DNA of 5,656 nt, taken from Bacteroidota bacterium (GTDB lineage: Bacteria; Bacteroidota; Ignavibacteria; Ignavibacteriales; Ignavibacteriaceae). The stretch is taken from NCBI GenBank assembly GCA_030706105.1, contig JAUZPC010000214.1, positions 1 through 5,656 of the forward strand. The letters are read 5' to 3'. Below are positions 1-5,656 of this stretch, in pieces (the first letter of the stretch is position 1; every line of letters starts with the position of its first letter). The position numbers and the translations under genes are program-made. The notes under the pieces are model-generated. The model worked only from the letters and a program-made list of their open reading frames with translations, searched no databases and was not told the DNA's origin.

Positions 1-852
1 CAAAGCGATATTTTAAAAAGTTTTAACGTGGCCGTTCAGAGGGTTGATTTAAGTTCCCGTTCCAATTATGGATATGGCATTTTCCATTTTTCAGGAAGAA
101 GATATGATCTTCAGGACCCTGATGAATATTACTATGAAAGAAGTTTTGGCGGTTTCTTTTCTTTAAACTTCCCCTTGGATAAGTTTCAAAGGATAGAAAC
201 TACTATCTCGCTTTCCAACTCAGACAAACAGGTAGTAACTGGAATAATTGAGCGCAAAGCATTACTTGTAACAAATAGTATTGCCTATGTAATGGATAAT
301 TCGCTGTGGAGCTCTGTTGGGCCTATTGACGGAATCAGGGCAAAACTATTATTAGGGTTTACAAGTGATGTTAAGTATAGTAATGTTAATTATTATTCTG
401 TTATGGCAGATTACCGTCAGTATTTACGGTTGTCTTTACGGTCGGCTTTAGCATTTAGAACAGCCTTCTTTGTCAATCATGGCAAAGAGTCCAGACGCTA
501 TTTTATGGGCGGAAGCTGGGATTTACGCGGCTGGCCCCGCTGGTCAATCAGAGGTGAAAAAATGTGGATTTCCTCTCTTGAACTGCGTTTCCCATTAATA
601 GACCAATTCAGAGTGTCGTTACCTTTTGTTGATCTGGGATTCTTTGGCATTAGGGGGGCGCTGTTTGCTGATGCCGGTAATGCATGGGATGATAATTATG
701 ATCAAACATTGGGCAGCATAGGCGGCGGACTAAGATTTAATTTTTTTAATGCCATTGTTTTTAGATATGATGTCGGTAAAAAGATAGAAGATAATTTCCA
801 TAAATTGCAGAGCGGTTTATTTTATCAATTCTTTTTTGGATTTGATTTCTAA
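1..852 (+). CDS. Omp85/surface-antigen type outer-membrane beta-barrel protein, C-terminal part (5' end outside window)
   Basis: The reading frame is open from base 1, so the GTG at 28 is an internal Val and only the last 283 residues are visible. The fragment alternates aromatic and hydrophobic residues as in transmembrane beta strands and ends in Phe (FFFGFDF), the usual outer-membrane barrel C-terminal signal. Residues 170-178 (GGSWDLRGW) match the Omp85 loop-6 (V/L)RG(F/Y/W) signature. The ADAGNAWDD stretch (about 223-231) and the later GGGLRFN/FRYDVGKK segments are typical of the last strands of BamA/TamA/D15-like barrels. Family knowledge: such proteins insert or translocate other proteins across the outer membrane. 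I recall similar C-termini on long proteins of this phylum that carry an N-terminal TolB/PD40-like propeller instead of POTRA domains. The N-terminus is not visible, so that is inference and BamA itself cannot be claimed. The stop overlaps the next start (TAATG), which links it to the BamB-like lipoprotein gene. Confidence 0.85.
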   Translation, partial: QSDILKSFNVAVQRVDLSSRSNYGYGIFHFSGRRYDLQDPDEYYYERSFGGFFSLNFPLDKFQRIETTISLSNSDKQVVTGIIERKALLVTNSIAYVMDNSLWSSVGPIDGIRAKLLLGFTSDVKYSNVNYYSVMADYRQYLRLSLRSALAFRTAFFVNHGKESRRYFMGGSWDLRGWPRWSIRGEKMWISSLELRFPLIDQFRVSLPFVDLGFFGIRGALFADAGNAWDDNYDQTLGSIGGGLRFNFFNAIVFRYDVGKKIEDNFHKLQSGLFYQFFFGFDF

Positions 853-1997
853 TGAGTGTAGCTAAATTAAATATCATAATAATTATTTTGATGACCTTCA
901 TATTTTTTGAAGGATGTAAATCTAAAATACTGATAGATAATTTAAACCCTGAAAGCATTCCTTCTTTGTATGGAAAAAATACTGAACGTGATTTTGTTTC
1001 TAAAGCTGCTCTTAGTGACTCACTTGCGCTTGTTTGGCAGGTCTCGTTAGTCGGCGGATTTCAAAATACCGGCTTATCCATAAAAGATAATTATGCTTTT
1101 GTAAATGACCTCTCAGGCAGAGTAGCGTGTATTGACCTTGATAAAGGGAATGTCCACGGACAGATAAAAGCTTCAGGCTCGGTTCTAAACACTCCTGTAA
1201 TTTATAGGAATTTCTTAATATTTATAGAAAACACTTCTGAGAATGCAAAATCTTATTTAAGTGTCTATAACTTATTAACAGGTGAATATTCTTTGCATAA
1301 AGAATTTACCGGTAAAGTAATGTCAGAAATATTATTGGAAGAGGATAATATTTATTTTGTTACTAATCAGGGTACTGCATATAAATTCAAGACGAATGGA
1401 GATTTAATCTGGAAATATGAATCTAAACAATTTGTACATTCCAGTCCTGCTCTAAGTAAAGGTATTATGGCGTTCGGTACGGATGCCGGTAATGTTATCG
1501 GTCTGGATGTTAAAAGCGGCTTGCAGATTTATAATGTCGGTCTGTCCAAAAAAGCATTTGAATCCGGTTTTGTAATTAAAAACAATATTGTATATGCGTG
1601 CAGTAACGATGGAGTGCTTTATGCAGTAGATTTAGCAGGCGGGGCCCTTAAATTTAAAGTAAATATGGAAAATCGTGTAATTGCATTCCCGGTCGTTTCT
1701 GATTGTATATATGTGGCAACATTAAAAGGAGAAATCTATTGCATTACATTAGAAGGGCAGGTTAAGTGGCATATAAAAACCGGAGGCCTATTTAATGCTG
1801 CTCCTATATTAGTTAATACGAAGTTGATTGTTCCTGATTTAAATAAAAAAGTGTTGTTTGTAGATGCAGTGACAGGTAAAATAGTGAAGACTCTTTCACT
1901 TGAAGGTAAAACCCGCCTAAGCCCTGCCCTATATAAAAATTTGCTTTTAATAGGTTACGAAAGAGGAATAGTTGAGGCATATGAATTTATTTATTAA
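852..1997 (+). CDS. BamB-like lipoprotein with PQQ-type eight-bladed beta-propeller
   Basis: A 381-residue protein. Residues 1-22 form a lipoprotein-like signal: one Lys (K5), a hydrophobic run (8-19) and Cys22 in FFEGC. Glu at -2 and Phe at -3 depart from the classical LAGC lipobox, so lipidation is probable, not certain. After a low-complexity linker, eight spaced copies of the propeller strand pattern Gx(V/L)xxxDxxxG occur at about residues 89-99, 133-144, 174-183, 213-223, 254-264, 293-302, 333-342 and 372-379. Two examples are GRVACIDLDKG and GVLYAVDLAGG. Eight repeats fit the PQQ-like/BamB fold, and the length is close to E. coli BamB (about 390 residues). BamB is a scaffold lipoprotein of the outer-membrane protein assembly complex and has no known enzymatic activity. 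No PQQ cofactor is implied. Its position directly after an Omp85-type barrel, overlapping by one base, supports a partner role by inference. The ribosome site is weak (GGA at 838-840). It is not named bamB because equivalence is unproven. Confidence 0.8.
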   Translation: MSVAKLNIIIIILMTFIFFEGCKSKILIDNLNPESIPSLYGKNTERDFVSKAALSDSLALVWQVSLVGGFQNTGLSIKDNYAFVNDLSGRVACIDLDKGNVHGQIKASGSVLNTPVIYRNFLIFIENTSENAKSYLSVYNLLTGEYSLHKEFTGKVMSEILLEEDNIYFVTNQGTAYKFKTNGDLIWKYESKQFVHSSPALSKGIMAFGTDAGNVIGLDVKSGLQIYNVGLSKKAFESGFVIKNNIVYACSNDGVLYAVDLAGGALKFKVNMENRVIAFPVVSDCIYVATLKGEIYCITLEGQVKWHIKTGGLFNAAPILVNTKLIVPDLNKKVLFVDAVTGKIVKTLSLEGKTRLSPALYKNLLLIGYERGIVEAYEFIY

Positions 1998-2556
1998 AAT
2001 ATTGTTTATTTCCTTACTTATTTCCGCATCCGGTTTATTTGCACAGAAAAATGATTCTCTTTTAGTTAAAACCGGAAACGCAGCAAAGAATAAACCCTTT
2101 TATCTTAGCGGGGGAGTGAATGATATTTATTTGAACTCAACGCCTCAGGATGCATATGTTTATAAAGGTGATTCTTTGCTTGGCCATACTCCATTATTTT
2201 TAAAAAGTGGAACAGGTGTAGTTCTGTTGGAGAAGCCTGGTTATAAAGGCATTGAGTTTAATTTGTCCCTTCAAAGAAACAGTGCAACGGTGAATTTGAA
2301 TTTTGAATATCCTGCAATAAAGGAAAAATTTTATCAAAAGCCTATTTTCAAAATTATTGTCGGCAGTGTGGTAGCACTGGGGGCTGCTTCCGCTTATCTT
2401 AAATTAAAAGCAGACAGGCATTATGAAAACTATCTTAATTCAGGCAGTAACAACGAGCTGAAATCTACAAGAAAATACGATTTACTAAGCGGACTCTCAT
2501 TTGGGGCTTTACAAATAAACTTAGGAATACTACTTTACCATTTTCTAAAAGATTAA
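1981..2556 (+). CDS. secreted PEGA-domain protein with two C-terminal membrane segments, function unknown
   Basis: From the ATG at 1981 the product has 191 residues. Residues 1-21 are a clean signal peptide (MNLFIKILFISLLISASGLFA, cut predicted before Gln22). Residues about 48-108 resemble a PEGA domain: YLNSTPQDAYVYKGDSLLG, then HTPL, then a strand ending KPGYKG, matching the family pattern S-P-x-x-A-x-V-y...G-x-T-P-L...GY. PEGA domains are small beta-sandwich modules of surface or periplasmic proteins. A hydrophobic segment (about 122-141), a charged Tyr-rich stretch (KADRHYENY) and a second hydrophobic segment (about 169-188) follow, so it is probably an inner-membrane protein with a periplasmic domain. 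A TTG at 1972 in the same frame is an alternative start with a closer AGAGGA (1962-1967); it would add only MRH and not alter the signal peptide. The ATG start overlaps the upstream gene by 17 bases. Role unknown. Context suggests envelope assembly or anchoring, which is inference only. Confidence 0.75.
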   Translation: MNLFIKILFISLLISASGLFAQKNDSLLVKTGNAAKNKPFYLSGGVNDIYLNSTPQDAYVYKGDSLLGHTPLFLKSGTGVVLLEKPGYKGIEFNLSLQRNSATVNLNFEYPAIKEKFYQKPIFKIIVGSVVALGAASAYLKLKADRHYENYLNSGSNNELKSTRKYDLLSGLSFGALQINLGILLYHFLKD

Positions 2557-2564
2557 TTATTTAA

Positions 2565-3419
2565 ATGCTTACAGTACTCGATGCCATAAAACTTTCTTCT
2601 GATTATATGGAGAAAAAGGGAGTTGAATCTCCAAGACTGAATTCCGAATTATTTTTATCAAATATTCTTAATTGCAAAAGGCTGGAATTATATTTGAATT
2701 TTGAGCGTCCTCTTACTACTGCTGAAACGGATACATTGCGCAGTTATATATCACGCCGTGGAAAGTTCGAGCCGCTTCAATATATCCTCGGCTCGGTAGA
2801 GTTTTACGGACTTGAATTTGCGGTTAACCCGAGTGTCTTAATTCCCAGGCAGGAAACCGAAATATTAATTGATACTGTAATTGTTAAATTGGGCAAAGAA
2901 TTTGCCGGAAGTATTTTGGATATTGGAACAGGAAGCGGCATTATCCCGGTTACTTTGGCGGTAAAACTTCCAAATGCAACCTTTACCGCTCTTGATATAA
3001 GTGAAGATGCAATCAAGACTGCAAAACTAAACGCAGAGCAAAATGCAGTATCAGATAAAATATGTTTTATTAATGATGATATTTTTAATAAAAAATTGGA
3101 TTTTAATAATAAGTTTGAAGCAATTATTTCCAATCCGCCATATATTTCTGTGGAAGATGCACAAACACTGCAAAAGGAACTGCTTGAATATGAACCGAGA
3201 ACTGCATACTGCGATAATTCTGACGGCTATACTTTTTATAAAGAAATTATCTCCCGGGCTAAAGATTATTTGTTGCCAAAGGGAAAGTTAGTTTTTGAAG
3301 CCGGTGAAGGCCAGTTTATTAAAATTGAAGAAATGATGAAGGCAAACGGTTTCTGCAATGTTGAAGCAATTAAGGATTATCTTAATATTGAAAGAGTTAT
3401 TTACGGAGAATTAATTTGA
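2565..3419 (+). CDS. prmC: peptide chain release factor N5-glutamine methyltransferase (HemK family)
   Basis: A 284-residue, full-length member (E. coli PrmC is 277). It uses S-adenosylmethionine to methylate the Gln of the GGQ motif in release factors RF1 and RF2, which raises termination efficiency. The N-terminal helical domain (1-80) ends in EPLQYILG (69-76), followed by LIPRQETE (92-99), both typical of PrmC. The Rossmann methyltransferase core has the SAM-binding motif DIGTGSG (119-125), the acidic loop ALDIS (142-146) and the diagnostic NPPY active-site motif (190-193), which holds the substrate glutamine amide. YEPRTAY near 209-215 is also usual in the family. The gene starts 8 bases after the PEGA gene and has no evident Shine-Dalgarno sequence, so it probably depends on coupling or on a leader-independent context. 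It overlaps dtd by four bases. No prfA is adjacent, unlike the common prfA-prmC arrangement. Confidence 0.97.
   Translation: MLTVLDAIKLSSDYMEKKGVESPRLNSELFLSNILNCKRLELYLNFERPLTTAETDTLRSYISRRGKFEPLQYILGSVEFYGLEFAVNPSVLIPRQETEILIDTVIVKLGKEFAGSILDIGTGSGIIPVTLAVKLPNATFTALDISEDAIKTAKLNAEQNAVSDKICFINDDIFNKKLDFNNKFEAIISNPPYISVEDAQTLQKELLEYEPRTAYCDNSDGYTFYKEIISRAKDYLLPKGKLVFEAGEGQFIKIEEMMKANGFCNVEAIKDYLNIERVIYGELI
3405..3408 (+). promoter_or_regulatory. Shine-Dalgarno site for dtd
   Basis: GGAG inside ACGGAGAA lies 7 bases before the TTG at 3416. It is one of the better ribosome-binding sites in the window and sits within the end of prmC. It supports the TTG as the true dtd start, since no ATG is available near the expected N-terminus. 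Confidence 0.7.
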
Positions 3420-3862
3420 AGGCAGTTGTACAGCGTGTTTCCAGCGGCTCAGTTAGTATTCCGTCTGAAAATTATTATTCTGAAATAAAAGACGGGTTAG
3501 TAATATTACTTGGCATCAAGATAGGGGATACTGAAAAAGATGCTGTCTTTGTTGCCGATAAGTGCTCTAACCTTAGAATTTTTGGAGACTCTGAAGATAA
3601 AATGAATCTTTCCGTAAAGGATATAGAGGGTGAAGTACTTATTGTATCTCAGTTTACGCTTTATGGTGAAACTGCCAAGGGCAACAGACCCAATTTTACA
3701 TTGGCGGCCAGACCGGAAGAGGCAGTGCCTTTATATGAACTGTTTATTAGGCGGATGAAGGAAAATATCGGCTCCCAGAAAATAAAGACTGGTCTGTTCG
3801 GCGCTATGATGCAAGTGAGTATTGTCAATGAAGGCCCTGTTACTGTTATTGTGGAAAAGTAA
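3416..3862 (+). CDS. dtd: D-aminoacyl-tRNA deacylase (DTD)
   Basis: A 148-residue, complete protein (E. coli Dtd is 145). It hydrolyses D-amino acids, and glycine mis-attached to tRNA(Ala), from tRNA, acting as a chirality proofreader in the cytoplasm. The N-terminus MKAVVQRVSSGSV is the family's standard opening, which fixes the start at a TTG codon overlapping the prmC stop as TTGA. The active-site motif SQFTLYG is at 78-84, the KGNRPNF segment at 88-94, and the second catalytic motif, NEGPVT with the cross-subunit Gly-cisPro, at 138-143. The usual form of the latter is N-D/A-GPVT, so Glu139 is a mild variant. The enzyme is a homodimer in known cases. It is the last gene of the plus-strand operon and faces the minus-strand genes across 33 bases. 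Confidence 0.96.
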   Translation: MKAVVQRVSSGSVSIPSENYYSEIKDGLVILLGIKIGDTEKDAVFVADKCSNLRIFGDSEDKMNLSVKDIEGEVLIVSQFTLYGETAKGNRPNFTLAARPEEAVPLYELFIRRMKENIGSQKIKTGLFGAMMQVSIVNEGPVTVIVEK

Positions 3863-3895
3863 CCCTTCACTTTATTACTCAATTTGACCAACAAA
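3863..3895. other. convergent intergenic spacer without a clear terminator
   Basis: These 33 bases separate the dtd stop from the stop of the small Cys-rich gene on the other strand. The only hairpin seen is short: TTTG (3883-3886) and CAAA (3892-3895) around a 5-base loop, extended by wobble pairs on the minus strand and not followed by a U-run. AACCC (3861-3865) could pair with GGGTT (3905-3909) before a T-rich stretch, but the loop is 39 bases. I do not call a terminator. Confidence 0.5.
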
Positions 3896-4069
3896 CTATT
3901 TCTTGGGTTTTTCTTTAAGCTGGTATTTTAAACATTCTCTGCCGGAGGAAAGATAGACATCCATCGAAGGGGTATTTTTAGTCTTCATACCGAATGCCTT
4001 ACAGCCATACGGGAAGTGTTTGTCCCACGTAACAAAAAAGTATCTACACATTCTGCAATTTACAGCCAC
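3896..4069 (-). CDS. small conserved four-cysteine protein (57 residues), function unknown
   Basis: This minus-strand frame starts at a GTG (4067-4069), directly after an in-frame TAA, and ends at TAG (3896-3898). It encodes MAVNCRMCRYFFVTWDKHFP, then YGCKAFGMKTKNTPSMDVYL, then SSGRECLKYQLKEKPKK. Cysteines are at 5, 8, 23 and 46, giving a CxxC plus two single Cys, a plausible metal site. From memory, short proteins with the pattern CxxCxxFxxTWDxxxPYGCxAFGxK...SSGxxC are widespread in bacteria and sometimes labelled uracil-DNA glycosylase. No UDG motif (such as GQDPYH) is present, so that label is not supported. The GTG is preferred over the ATG at 4049-4051 because the ATG would remove Cys5, half of the CxxC. 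A weak GGA (4078-4080) lies 8 bases upstream. It begins 30 bases after the hybrid kinase stop on the same strand, so co-transcription is likely. Function is unknown. Confidence 0.8.
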   Translation of the reverse strand: MAVNCRMCRYFFVTWDKHFPYGCKAFGMKTKNTPSMDVYLSSGRECLKYQLKEKPKK

Positions 4070-4099
4070 TTATTGATTCCAAATTTATTAGTAAAAAAA

Positions 4100-5656
4100 T
4101 TAATTGTTTACTACACCTGATACTAATTGTATAATATCTCCTTTGCTGAAAGGTTTAGCAAGAAAATGCGTGCAGCCCCCTGCGAGGAATTCTTCCTTTT
4201 CTTTCTCCATTGCATAAGCAGTAACTGCAACTATCGGGGTATTGGCATATTCCGGCATCTTCCGGATTTCATGCGTCACTGCCATTCCGTCCATTCCTAT
4301 TCCAAGATTTATATCCATCAAAATAATATCATAATGTTTCTTTTCTACAAATTCCAAAGCTGCTTTGCCATCTTGCACTGTATCGACCTTGCAAATATTT
4401 TTTAGATATAAGGAAACTACATGCCGGTTTATTGAATCATCCTCAACGTATAAAACTAAAGGCTGGCTTCTCTCCTCCTTTTGCTTTTTACTCTGGATAC
4501 TTTCAGCTATATCATTTTCTTTTGCAATTTCTTTTATCTCCATGGTAGAAGTTGAAGCAGGGAATTTAGTTGTAAAAATGGAACCCTCTCCGGCTTCACT
4601 TTCAACGGAAATAACTCCATCCATTAGTTCTGTTATCCTTTTTGCCATTGTTAGTCCTAAGCCGGTACCTTCAAAACTGCGGTTCAGTCCTTCACTTACC
4701 TGACGAAATTCCTCCCAGATAATTCCCATTTTATCTTTAGGAATCCCTACCCCGGTATCTTTAATTTTAACATAACTCCATTCTTTTTCAGAATTCTTTT
4801 CTCTCCCAACTTCTATGGTTATTGCACCACTTTTTGTGAACTTAACCGCGTTATCTAAAAGAATGCTTATTACCCGAGAAAAGAGAGTCTCGTTCAATTT
4901 AGCTATGACGTTTTTTTCTCTAACAATTGTTTCTAATTGTATGCCCTTTGATCTGGCGGTTTCAGTAAATAAATTGGCAATGCCTTTTGTAACAATTTCT
5001 AAATTAATATCTTTTATTGGTATTTCCGACTTGTCAGTTTCGGATTTTGATAAATCAAGGATTAAGTTTAATGTCTCACTTAATCGCTTGCCACAAGAAT
5101 GAATTGATCTGGACATCTCTCTATATTCCTGGTCATTAAGTGACGATGAAAGTATTTCGGCGTATCCCAAGATGCCGGTTAACGGAGTACGTAACTCATG
5201 ACTCATGTTGGCAAGGAAGTTTGATTTCAGACGGTTCATTCCTTCCGCCTTTTCTTTAGCAGTTATTAATTCGTTTATCATCTTTTTCTTCTCAGTAATT
5301 TCTTCTGCCATCGCCAGATAATTAATAATTTCCTTTTTATCATTATAAATAGGGGCAATTGAAGCAGATACCCAGTAGGCAGAACCATCTTTTTTCATAT
5401 TAAGCAGTTCTCCCTGCCATTCTTTTCCGGAGGTTATCGTTTCCCATAATTCTTTGTAAACATCTTTTTCCATTTTAGCGAAACTAAACACCTGCACGTT
5501 TTTCCCTATCACTTCTTCTAATGAATATCCTGATATCTCAAGCGTTTTAGGATTTGCATATTCGGTTTCCCCTCTAAAATTAATCAGAATAGTAGCTATA
5601 GTACTTTGTTTTACTGCGTGTGAGAGTTTAAGAAGTTCTTCTTCCGCATGTTTACG
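4100..5656 (-). CDS. hybrid sensor histidine kinase, PAS-HisKA-HATPase-REC (N-terminus outside window)
   Basis: The frame is open to the right edge, so the GTG at 5512 is internal and 518 residues are visible (numbered from base 5656). A PAS domain spans about 10-120 (TILINFRGETEYANPKTLEI, GYSLEEVIGKN, MKKDGSAYWVSASIAPIYND). A helical, probably coiled-coil linker follows (about 119-147). The HisKA H-box NMSHELRTP contains the phosphorylated His153 (codon 5198-5200). The ATPase shows the N-box LLDNAVKF (Asn269), G1 DTGVG (300-304), the F-box-like EEFRQ and G2 GTGLGL (330-335). A polar Lys/Glu-rich linker (about 368-398) leads to a C-terminal receiver with acidic residues EDD (405-407), phospho-acceptor Asp448 in LMDINLG, Thr479 and Lys501 in LAKPF. 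All key residues are present, so it should be active: ATP, then His, then Asp of its own receiver. No output domain, separate regulator or transmembrane segment is visible. The signal and target are unknown, and further sensor domains may lie upstream. Confidence 0.95.
   Translation of the reverse strand, partial: RKHAEEELLKLSHAVKQSTIATILINFRGETEYANPKTLEISGYSLEEVIGKNVQVFSFAKMEKDVYKELWETITSGKEWQGELLNMKKDGSAYWVSASIAPIYNDKKEIINYLAMAEEITEKKKMINELITAKEKAEGMNRLKSNFLANMSHELRTPLTGILGYAEILSSSLNDQEYREMSRSIHSCGKRLSETLNLILDLSKSETDKSEIPIKDINLEIVTKGIANLFTETARSKGIQLETIVREKNVIAKLNETLFSRVISILLDNAVKFTKSGAITIEVGREKNSEKEWSYVKIKDTGVGIPKDKMGIIWEEFRQVSEGLNRSFEGTGLGLTMAKRITELMDGVISVESEAGEGSIFTTKFPASTSTMEIKEIAKENDIAESIQSKKQKEERSQPLVLYVEDDSINRHVVSLYLKNICKVDTVQDGKAALEFVEKKHYDIILMDINLGIGMDGMAVTHEIRKMPEYANTPIVAVTAYAMEKEKEEFLAGGCTHFLAKPFSKGDIIQLVSGVVNN

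Noticed and set aside
28..30. GTG as the start of the first gene
   Set aside because: The same frame is open back to base 1 with sensible barrel-like residues (QSDILKSFN), and the protein would otherwise begin mid-barrel without a signal peptide.
761..958. Minus-strand frame spanning the barrel and lipoprotein junction
   Set aside because: It is isoleucine-rich only because it reads the complement of AT-rich coding DNA, and it crosses two well-supported genes.
2804..3291. Open frames on the minus strand and in the +1 frame inside prmC
   Set aside because: Their translations lack motifs and lie entirely within a gene with complete PrmC signatures; they are frame shadows.
3661..3894. Minus-strand open frame over the end of dtd
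   Set aside because: It is antisense to the conserved SQFTLYG and GPVT region, has no domain features, and is explained by dtd codon composition.
3861..3909. AACCC / GGGTT pairing as a terminator for dtd
   Set aside because: A 5-base stem with a 39-base loop is too weak to support a call.
4049..4051. ATG as the start of the small Cys-rich gene
   Set aside because: It would delete Cys5, leaving half of the CxxC pair. The upstream GTG at 4067-4069 keeps both and has a weak but well-spaced GGA.
3896..4069. Naming the small protein a uracil-DNA glycosylase
   Set aside because: None of the catalytic motifs of that enzyme are present and 57 residues is far too short for the fold.
4127..5102. Plus-strand open frames opposite the histidine kinase
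   Set aside because: They are antisense to intact HisKA, ATPase and receiver motifs and show no recognisable features of their own.
5510..5512. GTG as the start of the histidine kinase
   Set aside because: The frame continues to the window edge and supplies the first half of the PAS domain (NFRGETEYANPKTLEISGYS), so this GTG is an internal Val.

Overview
This AT-rich window looks like chromosome from a bacterium of the Bacteroidota/Chlorobi/Ignavibacteria group. The organism call is an inference. It rests on the AT-rich codon use, weak Shine-Dalgarno signals, the style of the outer-membrane barrel (ends in Phe, GGxWDLRGW signature) and PEGA protein, and the DINLGxGMDG form of the receiver domain in the sensor kinase. 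No tRNA, rRNA, CRISPR array, insertion sequence or phage gene is visible.

Left part (1-3862, plus strand): five tightly packed genes that read as one operon. In order they are the 3' end of an Omp85-type outer-membrane barrel protein (1-852, open at the window edge), a lipoprotein with an eight-repeat PQQ/BamB-like propeller (852-1997), a secreted PEGA-domain protein with two C-terminal membrane segments (about 1981-2556), prmC (2565-3419) and dtd (3416-3862). The junctions are a 1-base overlap, a 17-base overlap, an 8-base gap and a 4-base overlap, so translational coupling is likely. The first three gene products act in the envelope. The last two are translation housekeeping enzymes: PrmC methylates peptide-release factors and Dtd removes D-amino acids from mischarged tRNA.

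Right part (3896-5656, minus strand): a hybrid sensor histidine kinase (PAS - HisKA - HATPase - receiver) whose N-terminus lies beyond the right edge. Thirty bases after its stop is a short gene for a 57-residue, four-cysteine protein (3896-4069) with a GTG start, which is easy to miss by length-based gene calling. The two gene sets converge on a 33-base spacer (3863-3895) with no convincing terminator.

I see no clearly undescribed multi-gene system. The items most worth following are the small Cys-rich protein, the envelope trio (barrel, BamB-like lipoprotein, PEGA membrane protein), and the identity of the missing N-terminal half of the barrel protein.
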